A stretch of DNA of 64,000 nt from Chromera velia (taxonomy: Eukaryota > Sar > Chromeraceae). The first letter of the stretch is position 1. Each line of letters begins with the position of its first letter. Of the stretch, positions 1 through 11,035 are shown piece by piece. The notes beneath the pieces are model-generated. The model was given only the letters and a program-made list of their open reading frames with translations, made no database searches and was not told the origin of the DNA. The translations under genes were made by a program, and so were the position numbers. The DNA lies in assembly GCA_018398765.1 (NCBI GenBank), contig JAHBMJ010003845.1, positions 22,964 to 86,963 on the forward strand, in the 5' to 3' direction.

Positions 1-144
1 TGATCTGTTCATTTTTCAGTCAGCCTCACAATGGGGTCCTGTACCGGTCTCTGTCTTCACATGAACGGACACCTTCCTCACAGATACATACCCTTCCCCG
101 AGATATCTGGATGGGATGCGTATACTTACATGACTTGAACGCAG
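1..144 (+). other. End of an intron of the coiled-coil gene
   Basis: No open frame continues through this stretch into the exon at 145. It ends in ...GAACGCAG, a usable 3' splice acceptor. It is read as the tail of an intron whose upstream exon lies outside the window. Confidence 0.5.
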
Positions 145-1780
145 GCACTCGACCTTCTGAAGCAGGAGACAGAACACAGCAGCCAAGCAGAAGCCGAGAG
201 AGACTCTCTCAGGTCGAAAGTCACCGCCCTGGAATCCCGTATAAATGAACTAGACGCCGAGCTAAAGTCAAGGGACTCAAGCAGGGCACAATTGGAGGCC
301 GAGCTAAGTCAAAAGACAGCCGAGCACGATTCATTGGCGAGGATCCACGAGCATGAACGCAGTTCATTTATAAAGGCACAGGAGGCAGACAATGAGAAAA
401 TCCAAAATTTGACAGAGCGTCTGCATGAGGCAGAGAAGGAGACGGCGCGTGTGAGGGAGTTGTTGAAGTCTGTGGATGAGGACGCGCAGAAACAAATGAG
501 GGACACGCAAAACAAGGCTGCAGCACATGAGACTCACCTCCAGGCAAAGATTTCGGCCATCAGAGGGGAGAATGAGGAATGCCGGCGGAGCAGCATAGCA
601 AAAACTGCGGAAGCGGAGGAACTCAAAAAGCGTTTGGAAGAGGCCCAGGTCAGCTTTTCAGTCGAATGCCTTTCCGTGCCGGTCGGTTTTCTGTGTTGTC
701 TTTTTTTCTTTCCTCCTTCGTTTCGTTTGTTTTTGAAGCTGGGGGCAGAAAGGATTTTTTTTTTTAAAAAGGGAAGAAATGGAGCAAAGTAAAGTACATT
801 CAAAGAAAAAGGAAGAGCACAAGATGACTTCGCTAGCATTTTGCTTTTTTCTTTGAGGACAAGCACGCGGTGGCTAGCCACTGATTTACACACTCTTAAT
901 ACACAGAATGACTTGCATGTCTTTGAATGTATGCAGGCGGCAGCCACAGTTGCTGCGACCAGGGCGGCTCGTCAGGTAGCAGAATGTTCTGTTCAGGCTG
1001 AGTCGGCTTGTGAGGCGTGTGCGGCCGCAGCGGCAGCAGCCGCTGTACAAGAGTTGACGTCAGGAGAGTGGCCTACTTACATCCTCAAGGCATCCACCAG
1101 TTCGGTCGGGTTGCTCCGGTCGAATCCGAAGGGGAAAAGGGGAAGCGAGGGCGATGGGGGAACAGACAACGACAGCGGAGATAGCGTTGATCTGACCGCT
1201 GTCCATGCACGGAGGGGAGGGGAGAAGGGAACAGAGGGTGAAAAGATTCCACCAGGCACAGAGGCGTTTGAGGACGATGAGCTTGTGGAGTTGTTACGCA
1301 GAGAGTTGGGAAATAGGGAGGCGGAGGGAGAAGAGTTGAAGGCGCGATTGGAGCAGATGGGGGCAAACTTCATTGCTTTGGAGCGGCAGGCGTCCGAATC
1401 ATTTGGTGCAATTCAGCGAATGGTGATGCGTCTCTCAGCCAGTGAGAGGCCTCCATCCCATATGCGCGCAGCTGTGGAGGCACTCGAAAGCTTTGTGGAG
1501 GAGGTCCGTGCCTGGCAGCTTTATTTGTTTCGTTCGTTATCTTTCTTTGACCTTTGCGGGATGTTCGGATATGTCAAGATAAGTGTGGGGTTTTTGTTGA
1601 GAGCCGTTTTGGGGACAGAAAGCTCTAGGGGCTTGGGTTCAACTCTACACCGAATCAGATGTGTTTGTCCGAAGGAGAAACCGTCTGTTCTGATTCGCAA
1701 TATAGAGGGGTCTTTCTTTCTTCGTTTTCTCTCTCTTTCTTTTTCTTTCTTCCTTTGTTTCTTTCTTTCTGTCTCTCATG

Positions 1781-1872
<92 letters not shown>

Positions 1873-1878
1873 ACTTTT

Positions 1879-1909
<31 letters not shown>

Positions 1910-4900
1910 CCTCTCTCAAAGGTTTTGCTCCTCAACATTCCGAAAGGAAGTTGCTTCTCTCCACTTTCTTCCTACCTGTGCCTGCCTGCCTGCCTGCCTG
2001 CCTGCACGTGCCTGCCATCTCTCTGTACATCTGCCTGCCTGTCCGTTTGCATGATGCCTGTTTGCGTACCTTCTCTGTGTTGCTGTCGGCTTCGCATGTG
2101 TGCAGCATGAGGAGCGCACGAGATCCCAAACGGAGGCCCAGAGAGAGGCCGAGTCAGCCAAGTCACGCATTGTTGACATCGGACTGGTCCTCCGACACAT
2201 TGTGGACGTGCTCGGCGGTGCGCCTCCAAAAGACCCCCAAGTTGCACCCGAACAGGTCATCGAGCAGCTGCTGGAAATTGCCAAAAACATATCAGAGGAG
2301 GGAGGGACAAAGACGGCAGGAGGACAAGTAAGTCAAACGCGGAATAAAGTATGCGTTTTGCGTGATGTCTGCGCACGAAAGGAAAAGAAAAACTCAGAAA
2401 AGTTTCAAGTCTTTTGGCGCATCTGCGCTCCTCCCTTCTCTTCTTGTTCGAAGACAGTGTCGTTCTCTGGTTTCAAACTCGTTTTTTCTCCGTAGCCCTC
2501 TTTTCATTTTCCTTTCATTCCAGTATTCCAGCCAAAAGATGAAAACAATTAACTTTTCTGGTGCGTCTACGTTGAAAGAATCCAATTTCTTCTTCTCCTT
2601 CTTCCTTCCTTCCTGCAGCTCTCCACCCGAAGGAAGGGCCCAAACGACAAACAACCAGAGGAGAAGGAGAGCGCACAAGGTCATTCAGGTCCCAACAAAA
2701 ACAAAAGAGAGAGGGGAAAGCATCCAGCAGAACCACAATTCAGACAACCCGTTCCTGAGCCAACAGCAGAAGCAGAGGGGCATTGCGGACCTCCAACAGC
2801 AGCAGGAGGGTTCGACTTCCGGCTCTCCCAGGCTGAGAAAAAGCTCGCCCGAGTTCTTCATCTCCTCCACGATGCCGATACAGACAGTCTGATGTCTGCC
2901 ATTCCTCTTGAAGCAGCGGCCTCCGGGGGGTCAGCCGGCTCTCTTCTAGAGGTTTACTCAGTCTCTTCTTCCATTCAGAACCAGAAGGAGATTCACATCG
3001 ATCGATCAGCACGTCCGCACAGATCTCCCGGAAACAGGTCAACAATAGAGGAACCAGAGGCAACCCCTGCTGCGAACAGGTCGTCCTTTCCGCGTCGAGG
3101 AGAGAGAGAGAGGGAGAAGGGAAGGGGGGACATGAAGATGCCCGGGGTGATCGATGACACCTGTAGTATGTCCTCAGTCACTCTCTCCGCCTCACAGGTC
3201 CTCGGCCCCTCTCGGAGGCATCCCGATGGCAGTGGAAACAGACAAAGAAGAGAGGACGACGAAACAGGAGAACCACGACCACATGTGAGTAGAGAAATGA
3301 TCGGACTTAATTCAGTGGGAGTCGAAGCTTGCGAAGAGTTGGAAGGAAAAATGCTTTTCTTGTGCCTTCGTTTGCATTGGCTTTTCAGTCCAGAATATTC
3401 CGTCCTGCTTGGGCTCTCTCTCGCTCTCTCCCCGCAGTTTTGTTTTCTCCCAAAAAATCCTTTCAGGCATCTTTCCTTCCTCCGCCCTGCGTCTGTTTGC
3501 AGAAGATGCCGCTTGGAAAAATCTTGCATGCATAGATGAGTTCTGGTTTCTCTACGCACACATACTTGCAATGGTACAGACAGCAAGGCGGATCCAAACC
3601 CACGTAGAGACTGGTCGGAATAAACACGCATGCGCATACGGACTGTCACACATGTTCGGTAACACAGCTCAAATGCGAGCACAAATTTCTCTCGAATCGT
3701 ACACACATGTGGATGCACACAAGTTCGCACACACTCTAGAGCTGAATTTTACTAGAAAATACATGCATTGTCCGTCGGTGAGCGCAGCACGGGAGCTCCA
3801 AAACCAGCAGAGATGCAAATCGCCTGCCAGGCGGACACAGGGGAAGCGAGCACAGAAATCCGAAGAGAACTGCCGGGACCAGCGGTCGGCGTGCGCACTC
3901 ACACGTGCCTACAGGAGGAGGGCAGGGGGGAGGGGGGTCCCGGTACACCCACTGTTTTGATGAAAGCGGAAGATCCCGCGCGACAGCCGCCAGGCCTCAA
4001 ACACAGGTAGGTAGGTCCGATGGGTCGTCAAGTCGCAGGTTTCAAATTAAGGGTCTTTTGACATTTTCGTGTCTATCATTCGAGGGTTTGTTTATCTGTC
4101 CTCCACCTCTTGACCGCTCACTCCCTCCCTCCCTCCCTCTCTCCCTCCCTCCCTCCCTTCCTCACTCACTCACTCCCTTCCTCACTCACTCACTCCCTCC
4201 CTCCCTCCCTCCCTCCCTCCCTCCCTCCCTTCCTCACTCACTCACTCCCTTCCTCACTCACTCACTCCCTCTCTCCCTGCCTCGCTCCCTCCCTCCCTCC
4301 CTCCCTTCCTCACTCACTCACTCCCTTCCTCACTCACTCACTCACTCCCTCTTTCCCTCCCTCGCTCCCTCCCTCCCTCCCTTCCTCACTCACTCACTCC
4401 CTCTCTCCCTCCCTCGCTCCCTCCCTCCCTCCCTTCCTCACTCACTCACTCACTCCCTTCCTCACTCACTCACTCCCTCTCTCCCTCCCTCGCTCCCTCC
4501 CTCCCTCCCTTCCTCACTCACTCACTCCCTTCCTCACTCACTCACTCCCTCTCTCCCCTCTTCGAAAGGGCAAAGAATGGAGTCACTTTTTCTTTCTTTC
4601 TTTTTTTCTTTCTTTCATGCCATGTGACTTTCTTTTTGTTGGTGTCTCCCTTTTTTCCCCCCCCGACGAATGCAGCGTGGCGACGTTCCGCCTCCACCCT
4701 CCTCGGCCGTCACACTGAGGGATGCTGTGCGGTCCCGGCCCGACCCCTCCTCCTCCTCCTCAGCTGCGTGTCGTATTCTTGCCTCAAGAGGACGACACAT
4801 CCGAAACGGTCATCGAGAAGCAGGGAGGGGAGGGAGGTACGCAGAGGAAATTCCGGTCTTTGCCACAGCGGCCGATTTCCCGATCTACGCCTCTCACACA

Positions 4901-6046
4901 CCCACCTCTGCAGCAACGCACAGGGTCCTCAATAGAGCTGTTGCTCCTGCTGAAGCAATTACACCCTCGGCCAGCGAATTTCCGGGAACCTCCCGAGGCC
5001 GTCTCCGCGAGGCCACCAACTTCGGGCGTCTCCCGTCCCATGGAAAAGAGAGGGACAGAGAGACCCCCTCAACACATCACCACCAACCGGAACCCCAAAG
5101 GCCCCCCTCACAGAGAGCACGAATACCCGTCCCTGCCGCCTCGAAGGACCGTCCCCTGAGTCAGTGGCCGATGGGCCAGACCACCTTTCCCTATCCCGTC
5201 CCTGAATCCCTCAGAAGACACCTGGGACACCCATTGACACAGCGTCCGAGGCTCTCACCAGCACCCGCCCTGCCCACACAGCACGCACAGGCCCCATTCC
5301 AACCCCCTGCGAGACCCGCCGCCGCATGCGAGGTCCAAAGCGCAGCACCTGGGGGAGGAGTGCCACACACGCATAACTATGCAAGATTCCACTCTGCACA
5401 CCGCCAGGGGGATACACGTCTGGAGAGCAGAGAGAGGGAGAGGTCTCCGTTCCTTATTCAAAAAGGGCAACAGGAGCGGCGGCAAGTGGAGGAGATGTCA
5501 AGGCAGCAGCACCAACACAGCGCTCAAAGTCTGGTTCCGCTTGCTACTGAGAGGGCTGCTGAATGGCAAAGCCGCACGTGGGGGGGACTCCAGGGACCGT
5601 TAGGAGTCCCCAATCCCTCTCCACAAACTGCCGCCGGCCCCCCAGCAGTGATATCCGTGAGGGCCTCCAGTCCGGGGGGCAGCAGGGCTCATCAGGCGGG
5701 GGGGAGCGTGTCATACGACTGCTTTATTGAGGCTCCCACCTCTGCTGCTTTCCCTGACGAGGAGGCACGAGAGGACGCGGGGGGGGCAGCGAGTGTGTCA
5801 ATGAATGTACGCATAGAGGGGTGGACCGAGGAGAGGGACCACCGGTACAGAGACGACGGGGGTAGAGGTGTAGATAGAGGAAGAGGGGGCAGCAGAAGTC
5901 CGGATCGTCTTTCCGGGACTGTCCGTGACGGAGGGGGGGGTGAGGGAGGGTTTCGAGACCTTCACTTTGAGAAGATTTCTTCTGTCGAGTGCCGGCAGGT
6001 GGAACCGGATGCTCTGACGAGGGCCGTACGCCGCGTCTTCCGGTAG
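145..6046 (+). CDS. Large coiled-coil / low-complexity protein, 3' part of gene, six exons
   Basis: I do not recognise the family. Proposed exons are 145-648, 937-1503, 2106-2327, 2619-3284, 3788-4006 and 4676-6046. Each is an exact multiple of three and each junction has CAG before and GT after, so all introns are phase 0. The visible product is about 1180 residues and its N-terminus is outside the window. Exon 1 is a heptad-like, Glu/Lys/Arg/Ala-rich coiled coil (ALDLLKQETEHSSQ onward). Exon 2 has an Ala-rich helix (CAAAAAAAAVQEL) and a second coiled-coil stretch (LVELLRRELGNREAEGEEL). Exons 4-6 are Ser/Pro/Arg-rich and probably disordered. The last exon ends in CGG TAG, but that TAG overlaps a GTAGGT donor at 6043, so further exons cannot be excluded. 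A structural or scaffold role is a guess from composition. Confidence 0.7.
1740..1918. repeat. (CT)n microsatellite in intron 2 of the coiled-coil gene
   Basis: Nearly pure CT dinucleotides with a few TTTC interruptions, inside the intron 1504-2105. Open frames across it encode only Ser-Leu repeats on this strand and Arg-Glu on the other, and are not genes. A short CTGC/CCTG run (1979-2007) follows. Confidence 0.9.
4115..4557. repeat. CT-rich minisatellite (CTCC / CTCA / TTCC mosaic)
   Basis: About 440 bp made of CTCC and CTCACTCACTCCC blocks repeating with a higher-order pattern. It fills most of the intron 4007-4675 of the coiled-coil gene and is pyrimidine-only except for the A of CTCA. 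It would be a long polypyrimidine stretch ahead of the acceptor at 4673-4675. Confidence 0.9.
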
Positions 6047-7967
6047 GTGAATGTAGTCAGTCAGCCAGTGAGTGAGTGAGTGGAAGGAGGAGAACAAGCA
6101 TGGAACTAACTTTGAGAAATGAGAATGAAATGTGTTTGCAAGAGGGCCGGAGCGTGTAAGGCTTGTAAAGAAAGGGGCACACACACGGACGGACCAGATT
6201 CAAGAGTAGACATATCGGCAAATTGAGATCGATGTTTCTGTCCTCAAAGCAAAACAAAGAATTATATAGACGATTAGCAGACTTTGATTCGAAAGACGAG
6301 CAAATGAATAAGGTTTTTTTCTCAAAAGAGAACAGAAGACCGATCTACTTCCTCTCTAGAGAAACGAACTGGTCGGCAGTCACATATTCGATTCGCGTCA
6401 AGCTTATCGACAGAACCGCTTCCCCCATCTTTTCTGTTCAGAGACAGGAAGAGAGAGACTTGAATTGCGATGTGAATCGATCCCCCACCGTTTCTCCCCC
6501 AAACCAGCAAAGTTGTCCAGTCAAGAGGCATACAGAGGAGCTAGACAGTGGCAAAAAGGTCTTGAGCATCATTCATTTTTTCATACGTTCGAGCTGCTTC
6601 CTGCCAGTGACGCCCGGAACCAAACGTCAATGTTGATATATATTTTATTTAAATGATGTGTCAGCATTATCATGTATTCTGTAACTTTATAGAGCTATAG
6701 GTAATGACGGAGTTTGATTTGATTTGATTTAAAGTTATTTGAAGTAGCGTTGAAACTCAAATCAAATATTTAGTTTAAAAAAACCTAGTGTTAAAAAACT
6801 TATCAAATACTATCAAAAATAACCTTTAATTTACCTCAAATTTAATATTTGAAATATGAAGGTTGTAGAAAGTGTTTTGCAAGTATATTGATACAGTTAT
6901 AGATGCAGTGAATCTATGACGCATAATCACTCAAAATTATATAAAATTGAAGGGAATAAAAAACTTGTTTCTTGAAAAAAGACGTTACAAACTGATAGAT
7001 TTAACGTTTTCTTTCCTTTCTTACAAAAATAAACCAATCAATCAAACCAATGAGTATAGATCGTTTTAGCAAAAGGTTATGTTTCCATATAGTTTTAGTA
7101 CCAATTATGAAACATATTTTATGAAGCCTAAGCTTGCATGCACATGATACGCAACAGCGTGCAACAGCGCAATACTTATGTAAAGACAAGCAACGCATGG
7201 TCGATAGCAATCATGCATGCAAACACGAAGCGCGCCACGGCCTCTACTATGCATGGCACGTATCTCATGCATTTTGCCGTCTTTAATTGCGTTTACATGT
7301 ACGTAAACATTGATCAACATGTCTTGTCTGATGAGCACCTAACAGGCGTATAAGTGGTTTTTGTCTCTCTCTACCACACAACAGGCTGGCTGAAGTAAAC
7401 GTGTTCCTTGACACTCATCTGTACTCCAAGATATACGGCACTCCGTACAGCTGGAGAGACGCAGATGCATGCAACAGTTCACGCAACACCTGTCTTTTGG
7501 TGGGCTGCTCCCGCACTTGAGTTCCTGCCTTCCTTTTCCTTCTGAGCTGATACAGCTGCTTCTGTGATACTTTGATCTCCTTTCGGGTCGATTTCATTCC
7601 TAATTTTATTCTGAATCGCCACGAGAGTGTTGTCTTCTTGTGATGTCCAGAAAGTCGGGAGAAATGTGATACAGTAACGTTACTTTTAGCAAGGTAGGGA
7701 CCACGGAGAGGAACTCAGAGTCTGGCCTCACGGTTCGGGAAGATATCTACAAATGCATGCAGTCATCCCATTGCGAAGGCATGTCACGAAGAGTGGTGAT
7801 GTAGACGGGTAGTTTTTGAGCCAAAGTGTGTCCAGAGGAATGGGTGGGAAACGGTCGTACTGAAGGAGGTTGGACATCATACTGAGACACAGTGGTTCGC
7901 TGACCACTTGTCGAAACATCACAATGCTGTGCTTTCCCCGAAAAAGAAGCGGACTTTGTACACATGG
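6047..7967. other. Intergenic region, GC-poor in its middle
   Basis: I see no supportable gene. The first 600 bases resemble a 3' flank in composition. About 6640-7120 is markedly AT-rich with poly-A/T tracts and TGATTTGATTT repeats. Short ORFs here have no splice or family support. The frame leading into the PRORP gene is open for a short way upstream of 7968, so the true 5' end of that gene may lie in 7730-7967. Confidence 0.5.
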
Positions 7968-8911
7968 ATGGCAGATGCGACTGCGGTTGCTAGCGCTACA
8001 CAAGGACTCGAGGCTCCTGGGTCTCCCACAGCGTGTGCAGATGCGCGTGGAGGCGGAGGCGGGAGGGGGGAGAGAGGACAGAGGGGAGGAACGACGATCT
8101 CTATGCACGGAGATTCCAAAGCTCTCCGTCTTGCCCTTCTGCATAAGTGAAACGCTTTGGAAGACGCGGCCGAGGAAGCAATCAGAGAAGCAGTTTCTTG
8201 TGCAGAGGAGGGCGCGCAAGCGAAGGGAGAGAAAGTGAGTTTCAAGGTTCCTGACTCCCTTTCAACAACTGACCAACAGATACTCGTCATTCAATCTCGT
8301 CTGAAGGAATTGATAGGCCGTGGTAAAAGGGGGGGGGCGACAGGGAAAAGGAGCATGGGCGAGGTTGAGGGGGTTGGAAGTCAGGAAGAGGGTGAGGGTG
8401 GGGCCTTAGACGAGCTTTCCTCAGCAGGGAAATCAAGTAGACCTTCAAAACGTACCAAGCGGAGCTGTGCCGCTGGCAAGGTGGACCGTTCATCCGCTAG
8501 ACTCCCTAAGCAGGCTTCCCGTAAAAGTCCTCTTCCCAGATCTTTGCGGAAGTTCCAAAAGAGACTCGGACGCGTGGAATTCGTGGACGGAGAGAACGCG
8601 GCAAGGAGGGGACGCGTCTTTTTGGGGATGAGACTTGGAGCCACTTGTGGTTGTCAGAAGCGCAGTTTCAAGGGGAGCGGAGCCAAGGATTGTCCTGCAT
8701 GCCGATTTGACGAGTTTAAATTTCCCGAAACGCCATGACATTGTAAGTTTCTCCAAGAGGCAACAGCATGCACCGCCAGGCACACACACACACACACACA
8801 CACACACGCATATACATATACATAGTACACGCACGCACGTATACAGGAATACACACACGCACGCACACTTTCTCATACACATACATATACAGATACACGC
8901 ATACACACACA

Positions 8912-8955
<44 letters not shown>

Positions 8956-9295
8956 AGAAAATACGCAGGCGGGCAGGAGGATAGAAAGACGAAGTCTGAT
9001 GTGATTGCTCCCAAGCTTTTTTACCCGTTGTCAATGATTTGTTTCTGCAGGAGCGTTTTGTAGAGGCTCATCCCGGCTCCAAGTTCCTGAAGCTGTTGTA
9101 CAAAAGAGGATTCATCGTGCTGAACCCGGACGGGAATCATGATGACTCTCTGCTCCTGCAGCTGGCCTGGAGGACCAAGCCGCGGAGTCTCTTTGTTCCA
9201 AACGACCACTTTCGAGACTTTGCTGAAAAGCCACCTCCAGATGTGGATCCCGATGAGTGGAGAGAGTTTGTTAAAACAAAAAGACGGGGCTTCAC
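7968..9295 (+). CDS. PRORP: PRORP-like protein-only RNase P (NYN nuclease), reading frame interrupted
   Basis: PRORP proteins remove the 5' leader of pre-tRNAs with a metal-dependent NYN nuclease domain. The C-terminal part matches the family in order. FQKRLGRVEFVDGENA (near 8555-8605) corresponds to the DGANVG catalytic motif. RIVLHADLTSL (ending 8742) corresponds to the LILLH strand. Exon 9051-9295 carries NHDDSLLL (metal-binding Asp pair), FVPNDHFRDF (the TNDEMRDH motif) and DEWREFVKTKRRGFT (the WKERHQVR region). The junction 8742/9051 is GT-AG and in frame. Two problems are visible. A TGA at 8148-8150 interrupts an otherwise open helical N-terminal frame beginning at ATG 7968. The frame also changes by one base between the DGEN and VLH segments (about 8600-8635). 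The 3' end is a GTAGGT donor at 9296 or a TAG at 9297. It is either a recent pseudogene or a gene with sequence errors. Confidence 0.65.
8780..8955. repeat. (CA)n / (GA)n compound microsatellite
   Basis: CA tracts with ATACATAC interruptions followed by a pure GA tract, inside the PRORP intron 8743-9050. Confidence 0.9.
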
Positions 9296-9529
9296 GTAGG
9301 TGAACGACGACTTTAAAGTATTCTTCCTCATAGATAAGAAAGACAAGAGCTCACTTCGTTCCTCGGTAGCAAGCACCATAACAGCAAGAAGCTCCTCTGT
9401 GATCAAGAAGGTTAACAAGGGAGCTGCAAGATATCAGAAAAAGCGAAAGCTGGGGCAGAAGAAGAGGAGGCGAATCACTCAAGGTGGGTATCCCCCCCCT
9501 TTTCTCTCACGATACAAAAAACCTTTGCT

Positions 9530-10286
9530 TTCTTCTTTCTCTTCCCCTTTATCTCCGCTCCAACATATTGAAAGGCGCGAGCTAGGGCGCGAGTAAGTTC
9601 GTCGCAAGCGTAAATCGAACTTGCACTGCTTGCTCCCTTCCGAGTAGATTGTTGGCTGGGGTGACGCTGCCTTCTGGTATCTCTCCTTGTTGGCTCTTTC
9701 TTTCTTCTTTCTCTTCCCCTTTATCTCCGCTCCAGCATATTGAAAGGCGCGAGTAAGTTTGTCACAAGCGTAAATCGAACTTACACTGCTTGCTCCCTTC
9801 CGAGTAGATTGTTGGCTGGGGTGACGCTGCCTTCTGCTATCTCTCCTTGTTGGTTCTTTCTTTCTTCTCTTTCTTCACCTTTACCTCCGCTCCAACAGAT
9901 TGAAAGGCGCGAGTAAGTTCGTCATAGGCGTAAATCGAACTTGCACTGCTTGCTCCCTTCCGAGTAGATTGTTGGCTGTTGGCTGCAAGAAGGAGGTGTT
10001 TTGGACTTCCCCCCCCCCTCTTCTCTGCAGGTGCCCCTACTTCTTGAAAGGACTTAGTTGAAGGCACAGACAGAGGTGGGTTCACTTTTTGCTCAGCTCT
10101 TTGGCTTTTTCTTTCTTCCTTCTAAATTATGTCCGCTCCAGCATATTGAAAGGCGCGAGTAAGTTCGTCGCAAGCGTAAGTCGAACTTGCACTGCTTGCT
10201 CCCTTCCGAGTAGATTGTTGGCTGAGGTGACGCTGCCTTCTGCTATCTCTCCTTGTTGGTTCTTTTTTTCTTTCTTTCTTTCTTTT

Positions 10287-10317
<31 letters not shown>

Positions 10318-10495
10318 TTTCTCTTCCCTTTTATCTCTGCTCCAACATATTGAAAGGCGCGAGTAAGTTCGTCACAGGCGTAAATCGAACTTGCACTGCT
10401 TGCTCCCTTCCGAGTAGATTGTTGGCTGTTGGCTGCAAGAAGGAGGTGTTTTTTGGACTTCCCCCCCCCCCTCTTCTCTGCAGGTACCCCTGGGC
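9530..10495 (+). repeat. Five-copy repeat with a conserved hairpin in each unit
   Basis: Units share the order TTTATCTCCGCTCCAACATA, then GAAAGGCGCGAG, hairpin, and CTTCCGAGTAGATTGTTGGC. The hairpins lie at 9593-9624, 9753-9784, 9913-9944, 10159-10190 and 10363-10394. The first three are spaced exactly 160 bp apart and the others 246 and 204 bp. Each hairpin has arms GTAAGTTCG / CGAACTTGC (9 bp with one G-T pair) and a 14-nt loop. Copies 3 and 5 share a longer tail with a C run and TTCTCTGCAG. A TTTC tract (10266-10316) separates copies 4 and 5. No protein or tRNA fold is evident. Confidence 0.8.
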
Positions 10496-10499
10496 CCCT

Positions 10500-11035
10500 T
10501 TCCGAACTGGAAGTCGCTTCAAAAGGATGGAGAAGGAAAAAACAAATCTAAATGATGTAACATTGAACTAAATTCAAACTTTTGTAAATCATTGGCACAG
10601 TAGCAGTGTCAGGGCGATACATTCATTCAATTAGCATATCGATCGCAATTGATTGAACTAGCAATTGAGTCGGTTTATCAGCAAGCAATGGATTTCTTGG
10701 AGTAATAGATTCTAAAGTAGATTATGCGAAATAGATTGTGTTGATTGTGCGTTAATCTAGGTACTAACGGTCTTAGCATAACATAGCATAGCATAGCATT
10801 GGTATTCCGGTTTTTGCCCGCAATCCACTATCATATTGCCTGTTTTTGAAAACAGGCTTTAAACAGCTGCGGGGACGAGCTTTAAAAGACAAAGTGGTGA
10901 CAGTGTCCTAGGGCACCAATAAATCACTTATCATTCACTTAGTTTTGAGCAAGGGTCTTCGACAGTCCTAGTCTTCCGCCTGCGCCTGTCGGTCTGGCTT
11001 TCCCCCCTCCTTTTCAGCCCACCTTCTCCATACAG
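10500..11035. other. Intergenic or 5' LINE region
   Basis: AT-rich, with a short GCATA iteration near 10780-10800. No convincing reading frame. It may include decayed 5' sequence of the LINE that becomes recognisable at 11036. Confidence 0.4.

Noticed and set aside
6223-6636. Plus-strand 137-codon ORF after the coiled-coil gene
   Set aside because: No motif, no acceptor in the right phase to continue the gene if the GTAGGT at 6043 were a donor; treated as flank.
8148-8150. Selenocysteine codon at the in-frame TGA
   Set aside because: No cysteine or selenocysteine is expected at this position in PRORP relatives and no SECIS-like structure was recognised. Sequence error or nonsense mutation is simpler.
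9593-9624. tRNA-like element in the 160-bp repeats (a GTTCGA word on the minus strand)
   Set aside because: No acceptor stem, anticodon arm or T-arm pairing can be drawn. The conserved structure is a simple 9-bp hairpin.
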